Part shown: positions 49,948 through 59,958 of the stretch, piece after piece
How the letters are laid out: each line of letters begins with the position of its first letter
Numbering within the stretch: position 1 is the first letter of the stretch
Origin: Leptoclinus maculatus
Lineage: Eukaryota > Chordata > Actinopteri > Perciformes > Stichaeidae
Reading direction: 5' to 3'
DNA: 64,000 nucleotides
NCBI GenBank assembly: GCA_032191485.1
Contig: JAVDOI010000005.1
Location: 9,540,777-9,604,776 of the forward strand
Program-made: the position numbers and the translations under genes
Notes under the pieces: model-generated
Told to the model about the DNA's origin: nothing
The model's input: only the letters and a program-made list of their open reading frames with translations
The model's database searches: none

Positions 49948-52067
49948 CTATAACCGACCAAACTCCCTACTGTTATTAACAGCCTGCGTCACATTGCTCA
50001 CAAACTCCAGATATGAGCTGAGGTGCTGTGTCGGCAATGTTATGGAGTTGGAGCATGCATTGACGACAGGAAAGCATATGGTGTGTGTGCCATAGCGCAC
50101 TCCACAATCGTGGTCGAATTCAATTTGAACCTTGAATTGCTCCCTCTCTGTTGCGGTGATGGGGACATGTGCCTGTCCAGTAAGCCATTGCAGGAAGCAA
50201 CTGACAGTGACCTTGTGCATCTCATCACCATCAGTCTCCAGTCCTCTCTCCATTCCACATCCAGCTTCACGATCACTCTCCATTTTGTTTGCGGTAGTCC
50301 TCTCTTCTTCCTCTGTAACAAGTTAGCATTTAAAGAAATCAGTACAGAGAGATCATAACTTTACCCAAGCAATGTTAATAAAATTGCCTTATTTATAAAT
50401 GCTACTTTTTTTAAAGTATATGGATATTTTCAAGAAGAGACGCTAATTAGGCATTCCTGTTTCATTCTCAAGAGAACTATCTGAGCTCCAAATGATTAAA
50501 AGAGTGATATCACAGTACATTTTATTCTTAGACAAAATGGTTCAGGGCAACAGTATCACCATCTTCAATGTTCTGGATGAAATCTTGCAAGAAGTTGACA
50601 ATCTTAGATTCCCTTTGGCGTCTCAGCGAGCCCAGCTCACTGAAGATTGGGAACATGGATCCGATCAGGAACTCGGCATCCAGCTTAGGAGAAGGAAAAG
50701 ATGCAAAATGCTTTAGTCTCAATATCACATGAGCTTACGGTTTGACATTCATTGAGGAAAAACAAAACAAAAAAAAAGTCAACTAATGACATAACTGACC
50801 TTTTCCAAAAGGCCAGGAACAAACAGCTGCCGGAAGTTGAGCGGTTGCTGTAAAATCATCTCACTCAATCCGTACAGCTTCATGCCTGAGCATATCTGCT
50901 GCAGCATCGGTAGGATGCGGACAGATGAGTGCAAGATAATGGCCCTATAATTCAGTAAGATGTATAAAACTGAATAGAGCACAAACTGGATGTTGGCAGC
51001 AAACAAATATAAAAATGTATTAAAAATAAATAAATTAAAGTGACTGCACACAATTAATAAAAGTGTAAAAGGAGAATGGGTGACTGTAAAACTTGGGGTG
51101 TAAAATTAAGGATCAAAATTACATCGCTAAAAAAAAATAAACCACTTAGAAAATACACTCACTTTATAATTCCTTCCCTCCTCTCCAGTGTTACAGGACC
51201 ACTGTACCCGCATGCTTGTATTCTATCAAGGAGGTCGAGCAGAGCTTCAGGTTCAGCCATCTCAACCTTGGCAATTGGAAAAACAGTTATTGAGGTCATG
51301 GGAAACTTGGCGCTTCTTTAAAATATATAAATATTCATACAACAGAGGGGTGTCTGACAACCAAACTGAATAAAACCAATTTCATGCAATATAAAAGAAG
51401 CATGTGAGAAGACAAACCTCTTCTATAAGCCGTCTGAGCTCTGGATCAGTCACATCATCTTTGGAAATCGCCTCTTTGTCAATCTCCCCAGTGGAGATGT
51501 AGCCATAGCACCACTCTAGGAAAAAGTTTGGTGGGGGACCACCTTGTGTAATGCTGACAGCAATCAGCTCGCCAGCTGTCCTGTAGGAACAGTGGAATTA
51601 ATGCATAGATAATAACAAATTAATGTTACATTGCATAACACAACACAACTCTACATACTTGAAATTGTCGTTCTGGTAGTCTGTGATGGAGTACTTGGGG
51701 GTTTTCCCTGGACTCCCTCCCTGAAAGAACCTGGTTTGAACACCTGCCATCATTTCTATGAGTGAAAGCAGAACCTTTCAAACCACTGCATTTTAAAAAA
51801 TGTACAGCCTACATCATGTAAAAACCGTAACCATTTTTTAACATACCAGTTAAGAATTCTTTCCTGAGAGCCCCATTATCAATTCCTGGTTCTCCAATGA
51901 AAGACACTTTCAGGGAATTTTTTGGAGAAGATCTCTTTTGACGTCTCCACTGCACCAGACCCCTGTTAAACATGTCCTCTCTTGTGACACAAATGTTGAA
52001 AGAGGCTGTTGTGTCCACTCGTCCACTAAGTGTGTTGATGGCGTTGGCAAGACTTGGAGGAAAAAAA

Positions 52068-52115
<48 letters not shown>

Positions 52116-54805
52116 GTATTTAGACCGTAAGGAAACATGGAAATCAAAAATGGAGTGACAAGTTAAAAAAGTATGAGAAATGTTAAGCTGAACCTGTTAC
52201 ACGCTTCGTCTCCCCCTTTCAGTTCTTCACTGGCATGCGTTTCCTCCACGTCTAAAGTGATGATGTGTGGTCTTTGCAATGTGCTGGAGTCAACAGTTTA
52301 AGGGGACATGCCTTTATCAGTGGAATCCCAAACTATGGTTAACAATGTTCAAACTATGCAAGAATAAATAAGTGAGAAAAAAATGTGCATAATAGTAACA
52401 AACCTGTCTCCACAGGTGCTGGCATGTATTTCAACAAAATACTCAGGAAACAAGTCTGAGCACAATGGACAGGCCACCTTTATAAAAACAGAAAGCAGAG
52501 TACATTTTTAAGTGAAATGGCCAGAGGCAATATATTTGTCATCTGCAATAATGTCACTGACCAGCAATGCATCATTTTTTACCTTAGCATCCATTTTGTG
52601 AGAGGAGGTTGTACAAGGGAGCACACCTGGAGATGCCTATAATAAAATGTCAAAAGGTTGTCAATCGATCACGCAGACAATGACAATAGTTTATACTAAT
52701 AGCTACGCATGAGCGAGCTTACATTCCCATGATTGCTCAAAGCTGGAGACTCCTCACAATCGTCATGGTCCAAATTCTGAAACAGAGTGATGATCAAAAA
52801 GCCGTAGATACAGGGAATAAGGACAATTAGGACCCCCGCATAGTTAACTGTGACAACATTACCGGTTCAAAAGAAGAACAACTTCCCGGCTGACATTCCA
52901 TAGCATGCAAAGCCAGCAGCTGAACAGGCATGTTGAGATGACAACTGGCACATCGCGCTTTTGGCATTCTTGCAAACTCCTTGGCTGAGTAGGGCAAGGG
53001 GGAGGTGTCCAAGGTGTCCTGGATGGGCATAATATACAGACAGCACTTTCCCCCAAAAGCTTTGGTAAGGTAGGCCCCCGTGTATCCTTCTGCCTCAGGT
53101 GCCAAAACACTTAGTTTCCGCTGGCCTGATCCTCCTATGTGGGAGCGTGTAGAATTGTGTACAGACAAAAAGTGTTTTTAGTTATTGTAATGAGAACATG
53201 TAAACCAGCAATTATAAGAGTAGTAGAATGATATTACATGTTATTCAACTGCTGACATATTACACCACACAGTTGAATTTAGTAAGAACATTCCATCTTA
53301 CCAGCAGCCTTATAGAGCATCCAGGCCCCTTCCAGTGGTACCATTTTTGAATACGTCTCCATCAGTATCATTGATATCTATGTGGAAAGCGGAAAACAAG
53401 TGTGCAGTTACTACTGTAACCCTCCCCATGTCCTCTCTGTTCAGGTAGACTTGTTTCAGGTACTACTTCATTGGATTGGCAAACAGTAGCACATCTCTAC
53501 ACCTTTATTTTACCTGGGAGTGGTCAGCAGTTTCTGGAATACATATAGTCCTCCTGCCAAGTCCAGCCCGAAGAAGGACCATCTCGTCAGAAGACTTGGG
53601 TGTATGCCCTGTGCATTTATCCAGCAGAAAAAACTGGATAGACGTTGACCGGACAGCCCTTCTTTTGGGAGATGGCGTATAGCTTTTTCCGGATTTGAAG
53701 AGCCCAGGGAAAGCCCTGAGTAGTTGAAAGGAAATGTGTAAGATTAAAGAGGCACGAAGAAGTGGTTTTATAATATATCAATTCTAAAAATTCTCAAGAG
53801 CTAATGTTCCAATTTAACAAGACCCTGAATTATAATTGATTGGGAAGTTAACACAAAGACCCCTCAGTTGAGGATGAAAACGATGTACCCTCACACTGAT
53901 AATAAGAACAAACTTAATTTCCTACAGCAGTTCCAAACCTGGCCATATTGTGCTCCACTGTATTTCCTGCTGTAGAACAGCCAGGGGTTCTCTGCTGCCA
54001 CCCCTGGGCTCCCTGACGCTGCCTTGTTCCAGCCTGCTCCCTACTGCCAAGGGCAGACAGCGGCTGTCCCTGTGTAGCAGGCTGTCTGTTGCCTACTGCC
54101 ACCTGCTCTCCCTGAACCTGTACTTCATCTGTGAAAACAATTCAAAACCTGTCTATAAGACCCTAGGAGCTAAATATACTGAGCAATACGTTGGAGATAG
54201 TAAGTCTATCTAGATCATATTGATTTATACATTAACAACATAGTTCCCAGGCCTGCAAATAATATGAACTATAAAGGTGTCATTGAAATGTTTATGTCAT
54301 CTTGTATTGTTTTAAACGGCTGTACAGAAGTAATCTATATAGCTCATGCGAATGGCACACGCTGTCTGCTATGTCATCTCACACAAGTTCCACAACATAC
54401 TTACGGTTTTGAGAAGATGGCTCATCATCTTTAGCCAAGGCACTTCTTAACATGTCTACAACACGCCTGGCAGCATTTTCTAACTCTGCCTGTTATACAG
54501 ATATAAACAAAATATAGTAGACTTTTACAATCACAACATAAATACACGCTGGTTAGCTAAGATTAGGTAAGCTACACCGTAATAGCTAGCTAGCTAGCTA
54601 GCTATTTAACGTAATTTTTACGCAGATTTGCTAGCTTCATGTTGCAGGCAGATAGCCTTCGGATGGCGTGTAGTAACCCAATGCAAGATATTAAAATGAT
54701 CTTAGTTAACTGTAAAGCAAAGAACATGATACACTATGTTACACCAATCACGCAATAAATAAATAGCTTTTAGAAGATATACGTTACCTCTTTGTGGTCG
54801 GCCAT
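49948..54805 (-). CDS. Transposon-borne HECT-type E3 ubiquitin ligase, about 17 exons, 772 aa
   Basis: Exons (minus): 54805-54788, 54489-54405, 54128-53939, 53715-53514, 53377-53302, 53134-52863, 52776-52723, 52636-52583, 52477-52404, 52283-52194, 52052-51847, 51755-51659, 51580-51418, 51266-51163, 50944-50800, 50683-50560 and 50312-49948. They total 2319 bases, all in phase. The N-terminus (MADHKEAELENAARRVVDM) leads to a Gln-rich linker and a conserved block with MVLLRAGLGRRTICIP and GGSGQRKLSVLAPE. Two cysteine-rich fingers follow, ARCASCHLNMPVQLLALH and CPLCSDLFPEYFVEIH (UBZ-like). The HECT domain follows: SLKVSFIGEPGIDNGALRKE, then ISTGEIDKEAIS, ending FPVVNACSNSITLPTQHLSS with the catalytic Cys position kept. 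It resembles predicted fish G2E3-like proteins. It would transfer ubiquitin to unknown targets. Exon 3 end is the least certain. Confidence 0.83.
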
Positions 54806-54870
54806 GCTTCGTACTGGCTCACCCGCTTTCCCGATCGCAAACCACCTTTATACCGCCTACTAGCAACTGT

Positions 54871-55202
54871 AGTCCAATTAGATGTAGAGATACAATGGAG
54901 ACTGGGTCCGCCCACTTACTGTCAAAAAGAAAAACAACTCGCGAGCGAGCAAGTAAAAGACTCGCGAGCGAGCAGAGTAAATTTTCGCGAGCGAGCAGGT
55001 TCAAGTTTCGCGAGCGACTTTAGCTCGCGCGAGAGTGAATTTTGCTCGCGCGAGAGTGAATTTTGCTCGCGCGAGAGTGAATTTTGCTCGCGCGAGAGTG
55101 AATTTTGCTCGCGGAGTGATGTAAAGCGCTCGCCAAAGTAAAATGCGCGCGCGCATGGATCTCATTTGCGCTCTCGGATTTTGACATTGATTTGCCTTCA
55201 TA
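54871..55202. repeat. Right terminal inverted repeat
   Basis: Reverse complement of the left repeat with only a few mismatches, including the same 21-bp array. The HECT gene start codon (54805-54803) lies 66 bases inside it, so the repeat likely carries that gene's promoter. The outer end joins the sspo exon at 55203. Confidence 0.92.
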
Positions 55203-56670
55203 CTACTCCGATGGCTGCGAGGAAGGCTGCCACTGCCCCCCTCACACCTACCAGCACCACGGTGTCTGCCTGCAGGTGGGTTCCTTCAGCATTCTGACTA
55301 ATGAGTCATGACTCGTGCATCTTAACAAACGCTAACATTAAACCTCGCAACACAAAAGGACGAAAAGGTTGATGGTCAGCATACTGATTACTGATTTTAA
55401 GTCCAGAGGTACGGCAACAGAATTACAGTGATGAAATGAATGAACCATAGAAAGTCTTATTTCACATTGAAACATGTTTTTAACATGGCTCTAATGTGTG
55501 TGTTTTAGGAGTGTCCTTGTCTGGTGGACAAAGAGTTGATGGCCTCTCTGCAGAGTGTTTCTGTCACACCGGTCTCATCTCTGCTCCTCCATAACATCTC
55601 TGAGGGAGTGGAGCTTCAGTATGGAGACACACTGCTCCACCACTGCAGCACCTGGTGAGCAGAACATCTTCCAGTCACGCAGTCCCACATACGGTCCCAC
55701 ACTGCCTACTACACACACCCCCCCCCCACCCTCTCTTCTGTAGCGACTGCGAGCTTGGCAGGTGGAACTGTTCCTTGGAGCATTGCCCGGTCAACGGAGG
55801 TCTGTCCCCCTGGGGCTCCTGGAGCCCCTGCTCGCTGTCCTGCGGAGGTCTGGGACTGAAGACTCGCTCCAAGAGCTGCACACAGCCGGCCCCGGCCCAC
55901 GGAGGGAGAAACTGCCAGGGGCCACGCCAGGAAACCACCTACTGCCAGGCCCCAGACTGCCCAGGTACAGGAGCTAGTTTAGGTAGAGTAGATAGGTACT
56001 GTATGTAATGAATGTGTATAGAGATGGAGTAACAGAATGGTGTTTGTTACAGCAAACCTCTTGCAGGTGAGGGAGATTGGATGTGCTGTGAGACTAAGTG
56101 TCTCTACATTGAATGTAATTACAGATATCATTTCATTATAAAGGGCTATTGTGTATCCTTTGTATCCATTATAAATAACAGCTTCTTGTTTGTGCACTAT
56201 ACTGAATGGTGGAGCTTGTCCTGATAATGAATTGTTGCTTGATGTTGGCAGTGATTGTCGGTCCTACAGAAGAAGCACTTTTACCAGGTAAAGTCTCCCT
56301 TCAAACAACGTTTAATACCAGTTAGAGTCCACTCTGTTGTTCATTTACACATTTTACTGAATCACTTCTCTTTACTGGTCTTTGTAATGAATTTGTCTGC
56401 ATGGTACATGGTATTGTTATTACGTTGATTTTAGATCCTGTCAGCTGCTTTCTTTTCCTTCACGAGACAAAGAAGTAATAATTGAAATGGCTTGTCCGTC
56501 TTTAGATGAGGATGCTGGCTTCTCTCCATGGTCATCATGGAGTCCCTGCACTAAGCCCTGCACAGATGCCCTCAGCCCGGCCACCAAGTCCCGTCAGCGA
56601 CAGTGTGTCAGACCCCCCTGCTCTGGAAGCTCTGACCAGGAGAAGGCCTGTAACCTGCCCCAGTGTCCAG
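55203..56670 (+). pseudogene. sspo: SCO-spondin exons: TIL, TSP1, TSP1 (5' exon cut by transposon)
   Basis: Exons: 55203-55276 (interrupted; YSDGCEEGCHCPPHTYQHHG), 55509-55654 (ECPCLVDKELMASLQSVSV, ending HHCSTC), 55744-55964 (GGLSPWGSWSPCSLSCGGLG, then GGRNCQG), 56252-56287 (IVGPTEEALLP) and 56506-56670 (GFSPWSSWSPCTKPC, RQRQCVRPPC). TIL followed by TSP1 modules with linker exons is SCO-spondin architecture; the secreted product assembles the Reissner fibre in cerebrospinal fluid. The exons themselves are open and well spliced. The first is interrupted exactly at the transposon end, and no further sspo exons are visible after 56670, so this is a gene fragment in this assembly. Confidence 0.75.
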
Positions 56671-57309
56671 GTCTGACCGCTCACGCTATCTCTCAGGGTC
56701 TATGACTGCTGCCAACGGTCAAACATGAACTTCACAAACCATTAGCTCGCTTACGTTGTGATCCAGTTCTATTTAAGAAAGGAGCTCGACTACTGATACT
56801 TCAGGAGCTAATAGTAGAGCGTTGTAGTTCCCAGTTGTGGATCGAGGTGTGAACTAAACATTAAACAAGGCGCTGCTCAATAACATGACAACTTTCCAAT
56901 GGCTTACATCAGACAGCAGGATGAATGATTCAGATATTAGGAGCCTGTGTGAGAGAGCACATGATGAAAGTAATGTTCAGCAATCCGCCAGTCAATTCTC
57001 TACACAAACAGTTTCACAACGTCTGTCGGTTGCTATTCGGGGCCGTTTGTGGCTTGGTTTGTCCTTTTCCCCTCAATGCTTATCTCAGAGACCACAGAAC
57101 CGAGTGTTTCATCTACACTCAGCGTGACATCACAAGAGATCAGTACAGCCGGCTGTATTGTTTATTAACTTTGTTTGAGGATAATGTGAAGTTTTATTTG
57201 TACATAAGCTCTGATTCATCATGTCTAACCAGGAAGTTGGCAGCTGAAGTGTTGACTGTAACGGGTAATGTAGGACCCAGGCGCAGTACGACGGACACCA
57301 GAGGTAATT
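56671..57309. other. No gene recognised
   Basis: I saw no exon or repeat I could name. The end (57255-57305) carries TGTAACGGG and GACCCAGGCGCAG, phrases also common at fish gypsy-type repeats, and borders the chromodomain relic. Confidence 0.5.
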
Positions 57310-57690
57310 TTAACTAGAGTTAAAATAGAACTCCTCCGAGGCCGCCGAGTCAGAGTCCACCGCCGGGTGGGTGGAGGGGTTCCGGTGGCAGGGTTCCTTG
57401 GCCCTAGAGGACGGGCCCTCATAGTCCGCACCGGGAACCTGCTGGGTGTTTCTGGCAGTCGTCTTGGTCCTAGACGGTTGTTCTGGGTGCTGCTGATGAA
57501 ACCTTGCGATGAGTCGGGGGTCGCAGATGTTCCGAGTCGGCACCCATTGCCTCTCCTCCGGACCATATCCTTCCCAGTCGACCAGGTATTGAAGCCCTCG
57601 CCCCCAGCGGCGGGAACGCAACAGACGATGAATGGTGTAGACCGGACCTCCTCCTTGACCGCCTTTTATCTCACCCCGTAGCTAAATAGT
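57310..57690 (-). mobile_element. Gypsy/Ty3 (chromovirus-type) integrase C-terminal chromodomain fragment
   Basis: On the minus strand the frame GPVYTIHRLLRSRRW, LQYLVDWEGYGPEERQWVP and NICDPRLIARFHQQHPEQP is the chromodomain at the end of fish gypsy pol polyproteins. It tethers integration complexes to chromatin. Only this tail remains, with no RT, RNase H or LTR pair recognised nearby. Confidence 0.85.
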
Positions 57691-58561
57691 TAGGATTTCG
57701 GAATTAATTGTCTTTTTGAAAGTCTTTTACGGCTAATGCCCTAGGCGCTCTCAATTGGATGTAACCCTAACACCCGGTATGTAATAGTTATGTACATCGT
57801 CTATACTTTACTATTGCCTATTGTGAACATTCTCACCATTTATGACTAACACTGCAATGTCTTCACCCATGGAACTTACCTTAAGCTCCAAATGGTAGCT
57901 TCTGTCGTCACGTCTGGATCGCACGGTTAGTGGACAGGGAAGAGGGTTAAATTGTTTTAAAGGACCCGAATACTTGTTTGGTTTCAGTCACTTACTAAAT
58001 GTAAGGCTGTGTTTTTATTTCAGGTTTTCACACAAGATTCACATACAACAATTTCAATTCAATGAAACAGTTACAGTGGCTATCAGAACTATTCTATCAT
58101 TCCTCTTTATCAGTCTTCACTGAGTTTGTAATGAGGCACTCTCCAGTCACTTGCTGGCTTTTCTCCCCCCCTTCTCTCAACTTTCTGCTCTGTTCTGCTG
58201 TTTTTATTCTACTCTCAGGCTGGAACCTCCTTCAGGCTCACGAGTCACTCATACAGAGTCCTCCTTCTTCTTGGGCTGGGTCAGAATGTAACTGGTTTGA
58301 TCCTGTTAAAACCAGAAGCACTGTATAAGGCTCGAGTGACTAGGTTACACATAGTGTCTAACTCTAAACAGTTTATATGTTAAAACAAGTTATAATATGA
58401 TGGTTATAAAAAGTGTAAACACGCTATAGGTTGTGCTGGTTATACTTTGAAATAAAAAGGGTTATAGTTTATACTAGCTATACTTTTATGCTTTCATACT
58501 TTTCTACGATCTTTCTACAGAACGCACCGTGTACATTGGAAGGGGATTTAAAGATCAACTC

Positions 58562-58565
<4 letters not shown>
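57691..58565. other. No gene recognised
   Basis: AT-rich spacer with no splice-supported coding sequence. The plus frame at 58062-58328 has no domain features. Confidence 0.55.

Positions 58566-58605
<40 letters not shown>
58566..58605. repeat. (TG)n microsatellite
   Basis: About 40 bases of TG repeat, 57 bases from the stop codon of the chrna1 exon on the opposite strand. Confidence 0.97.
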
Positions 58606-58607
<2 letters not shown>

Positions 58608-58661
58608 AACACTGACGTCTGTCCTGACAACACACCTAACCCCCTCGTGGGTCGGGGTCCT

Positions 58662-58790
58662 CTACAGCGTGGTGAGCTCCATGAGTCTCCCGGCGAAGAC
58701 GGCGAGCGTCCCGATGATGCACACGGCCATGAACACACAGAGCAGGATGTGGTCCAGAACCATGGCCACGAACTTCCACTCCTCTGCTGC
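58662..58790 (-). CDS. chrna1: Last coding exon of muscle-type nicotinic acetylcholine receptor alpha subunit
   Basis: The minus-strand exon is preceded by a CTCAG acceptor and encodes 42 residues to TAG: EEWKFVAMVLDHILLCVFM, then VCIIGTLAVFAGRLMELTTL. This is the MA-helix end, the fourth transmembrane segment (M4) and the short extracellular tail typical of CHRNA1, a subunit of the pentameric neuromuscular acetylcholine-gated channel. The exon itself is intact. No upstream chrna1 exon is visible on the minus strand between 58791 and the window end, where LINE and SRCR sequence lie instead. The rest of the gene is either far away or absent, so this may be an orphan exon. Confidence 0.82.
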   Translation of the reverse strand, partial: AAEEWKFVAMVLDHILLCVFMAVCIIGTLAVFAGRLMELTTL

Positions 58791-59059
58791 CTGAGACGAG
58801 ACGAGGAAGGAAGAGAGAGAGACGGAGAGAGTCGTGTTTGAAGTGCTCTGACTAGGAGTGAACGTTATTTGGGTATTTAGTAAACGGTATGTGGTACTGA
58901 TGTCATTTTACATCAGTTGTATGATGGGTTTGGCTGCTTTATGTGTTTAAAGTTTGCTTTACACACATGAGACTTGTTGTGTTTCTGGTCTCCATTTGTT
59001 GGTCTGGTTACCAAGGTACATGAAAAAAATCTTATAATTAATTACATTTGAATTAAATT

Positions 59060-59245
59060 TAATGGAAATGTAAAGGAATATTTTGACATTTGGGAAAATT
59101 AGCTTTTTGGCAGAGAGACGAGACGATTGATACGAGTCTCTGTGTCTGTACAGTGAATGTGAGGCTGGAGACGGCAGCCGGTTAGCTTAGCTTAGCACAA
59201 AGACTGAAAACGGAGTTAAACAGCTAGCCTGGCTCCGCCCAAAGG
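59060..59245. repeat. Common teleost dispersed repeat
   Basis: GAATATTTTGACATTTGGG near the start and GGTTAGCTTAGCTTAGCACA with CAGCTAGCCTGGCTC near the end are phrases of a very abundant fish non-autonomous element. The ends were not defined. Confidence 0.45.
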
Positions 59246-59256
59246 CTCTCTTATTG

Positions 59257-59301
59257 ACACGTTATGTCTTGTTTGTTTAATCCGAACAAGACATAACGTG
59301 T
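59257..59301. repeat. Perfect 17-bp inverted repeat (hairpin)
   Basis: Arms ACACGTTATGTCTTGTT (59257-59273) and its reverse complement (59285-59301) flank an 11-base loop. It follows directly after the dispersed repeat. Confidence 0.85.
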
Positions 59302-59958
59302 TAATATCTGAGAATTCCAGATGAGAACGGTTAGCATACAGCCCTCAAATTGAAGAGTTACTGATTGCAATTTATTTCTGAATATTTGCAAGCATTTATC
59401 TATGATCAGTACTTGTTGATAAAATATTAAGAAACTGGTCTGGTTCTGCAAGAAACGATGTCATATCCTCTATTGCATATTTAGGCCTGTAATTTCTCAT
59501 ACATCCTCACTCCTCTGACGCATGCTTACTCATAATCTCCTTGCTGTCATTGTTTTTTTTAGTGCTGTCAATCGTGGTATCAGCTGGTCACATGTGATAG
59601 CACAGCGACACACCTACGTTGTTAGACATCATCCTGTCTGCTGTTAAACGAGACTCTCTCAGACTTTAGTACGTTCATGTCAAACGATCTATTATGATGA
59701 AAAGTATTTACTTTCTCTTGATTTACTTACTGTAGTATACTTTGTACTACAAGTGGACTATCGCATCACCTTTGTTCATGTAAACGCACCTCGTAGTTTT
59801 GTTGTAATATGACCCGGCAAATTAACATAATGCTAAAGTTACATCCTTTGCATGTTTGTAGGAATCTGAACTGAGCTGTAGGATCTTGTTTCATTTAGCT
59901 AGCGATGGCTGCTGCCTGTCTGTTGTCCTGTGAGCACGCTTTGATCAGACAGAAATAG

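Larger units (their letters stand above)
45628..55202. mobile_element. 9.6-kb DNA transposon with 332-bp inverted repeats, integrase-like transposase and HECT ligase
   Basis: The ends are TATGAAGGCAAATCAATG and its reverse complement. About 332 bp at each end match closely (45628-45959 and 54871-55202). Inside are two convergent genes: a transposase on the plus strand (46058-49550) and a HECT ubiquitin ligase on the minus strand (54805-49948), with about 400 bp between their stops. Reconstructed reading frames are open in both, so the element may be autonomous and recent. The transposase resembles retroviral/IS3-type integrases (eukaryotic IS3EU or Ginger-like groups); the superfamily is inferred. 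No clear target-site duplication is visible beyond a possible TA, because the two flanks come from different loci (tandem unit on the left, sspo exon on the right). Confidence 0.9.
58791..59958. other. Spacer with dispersed repeats
   Basis: No coding exon seen. It includes the repeat at about 59060-59245 and the hairpin at 59257-59301, listed separately. Confidence 0.5.

Noticed and set aside
54819..55201. Ala/Arg/Lys-rich frames inside the inverted repeats (also 45610-46008)
   Set aside because: They are translations of the 21-bp TIR array and have no splice link to the transposon genes.
45628..55202. Classifying the transposon firmly as a named superfamily
   Set aside because: The transposase core resembles IS3/retroviral integrases, but without a search and without a clear target-site duplication I could not choose between IS3EU, Ginger or another group.
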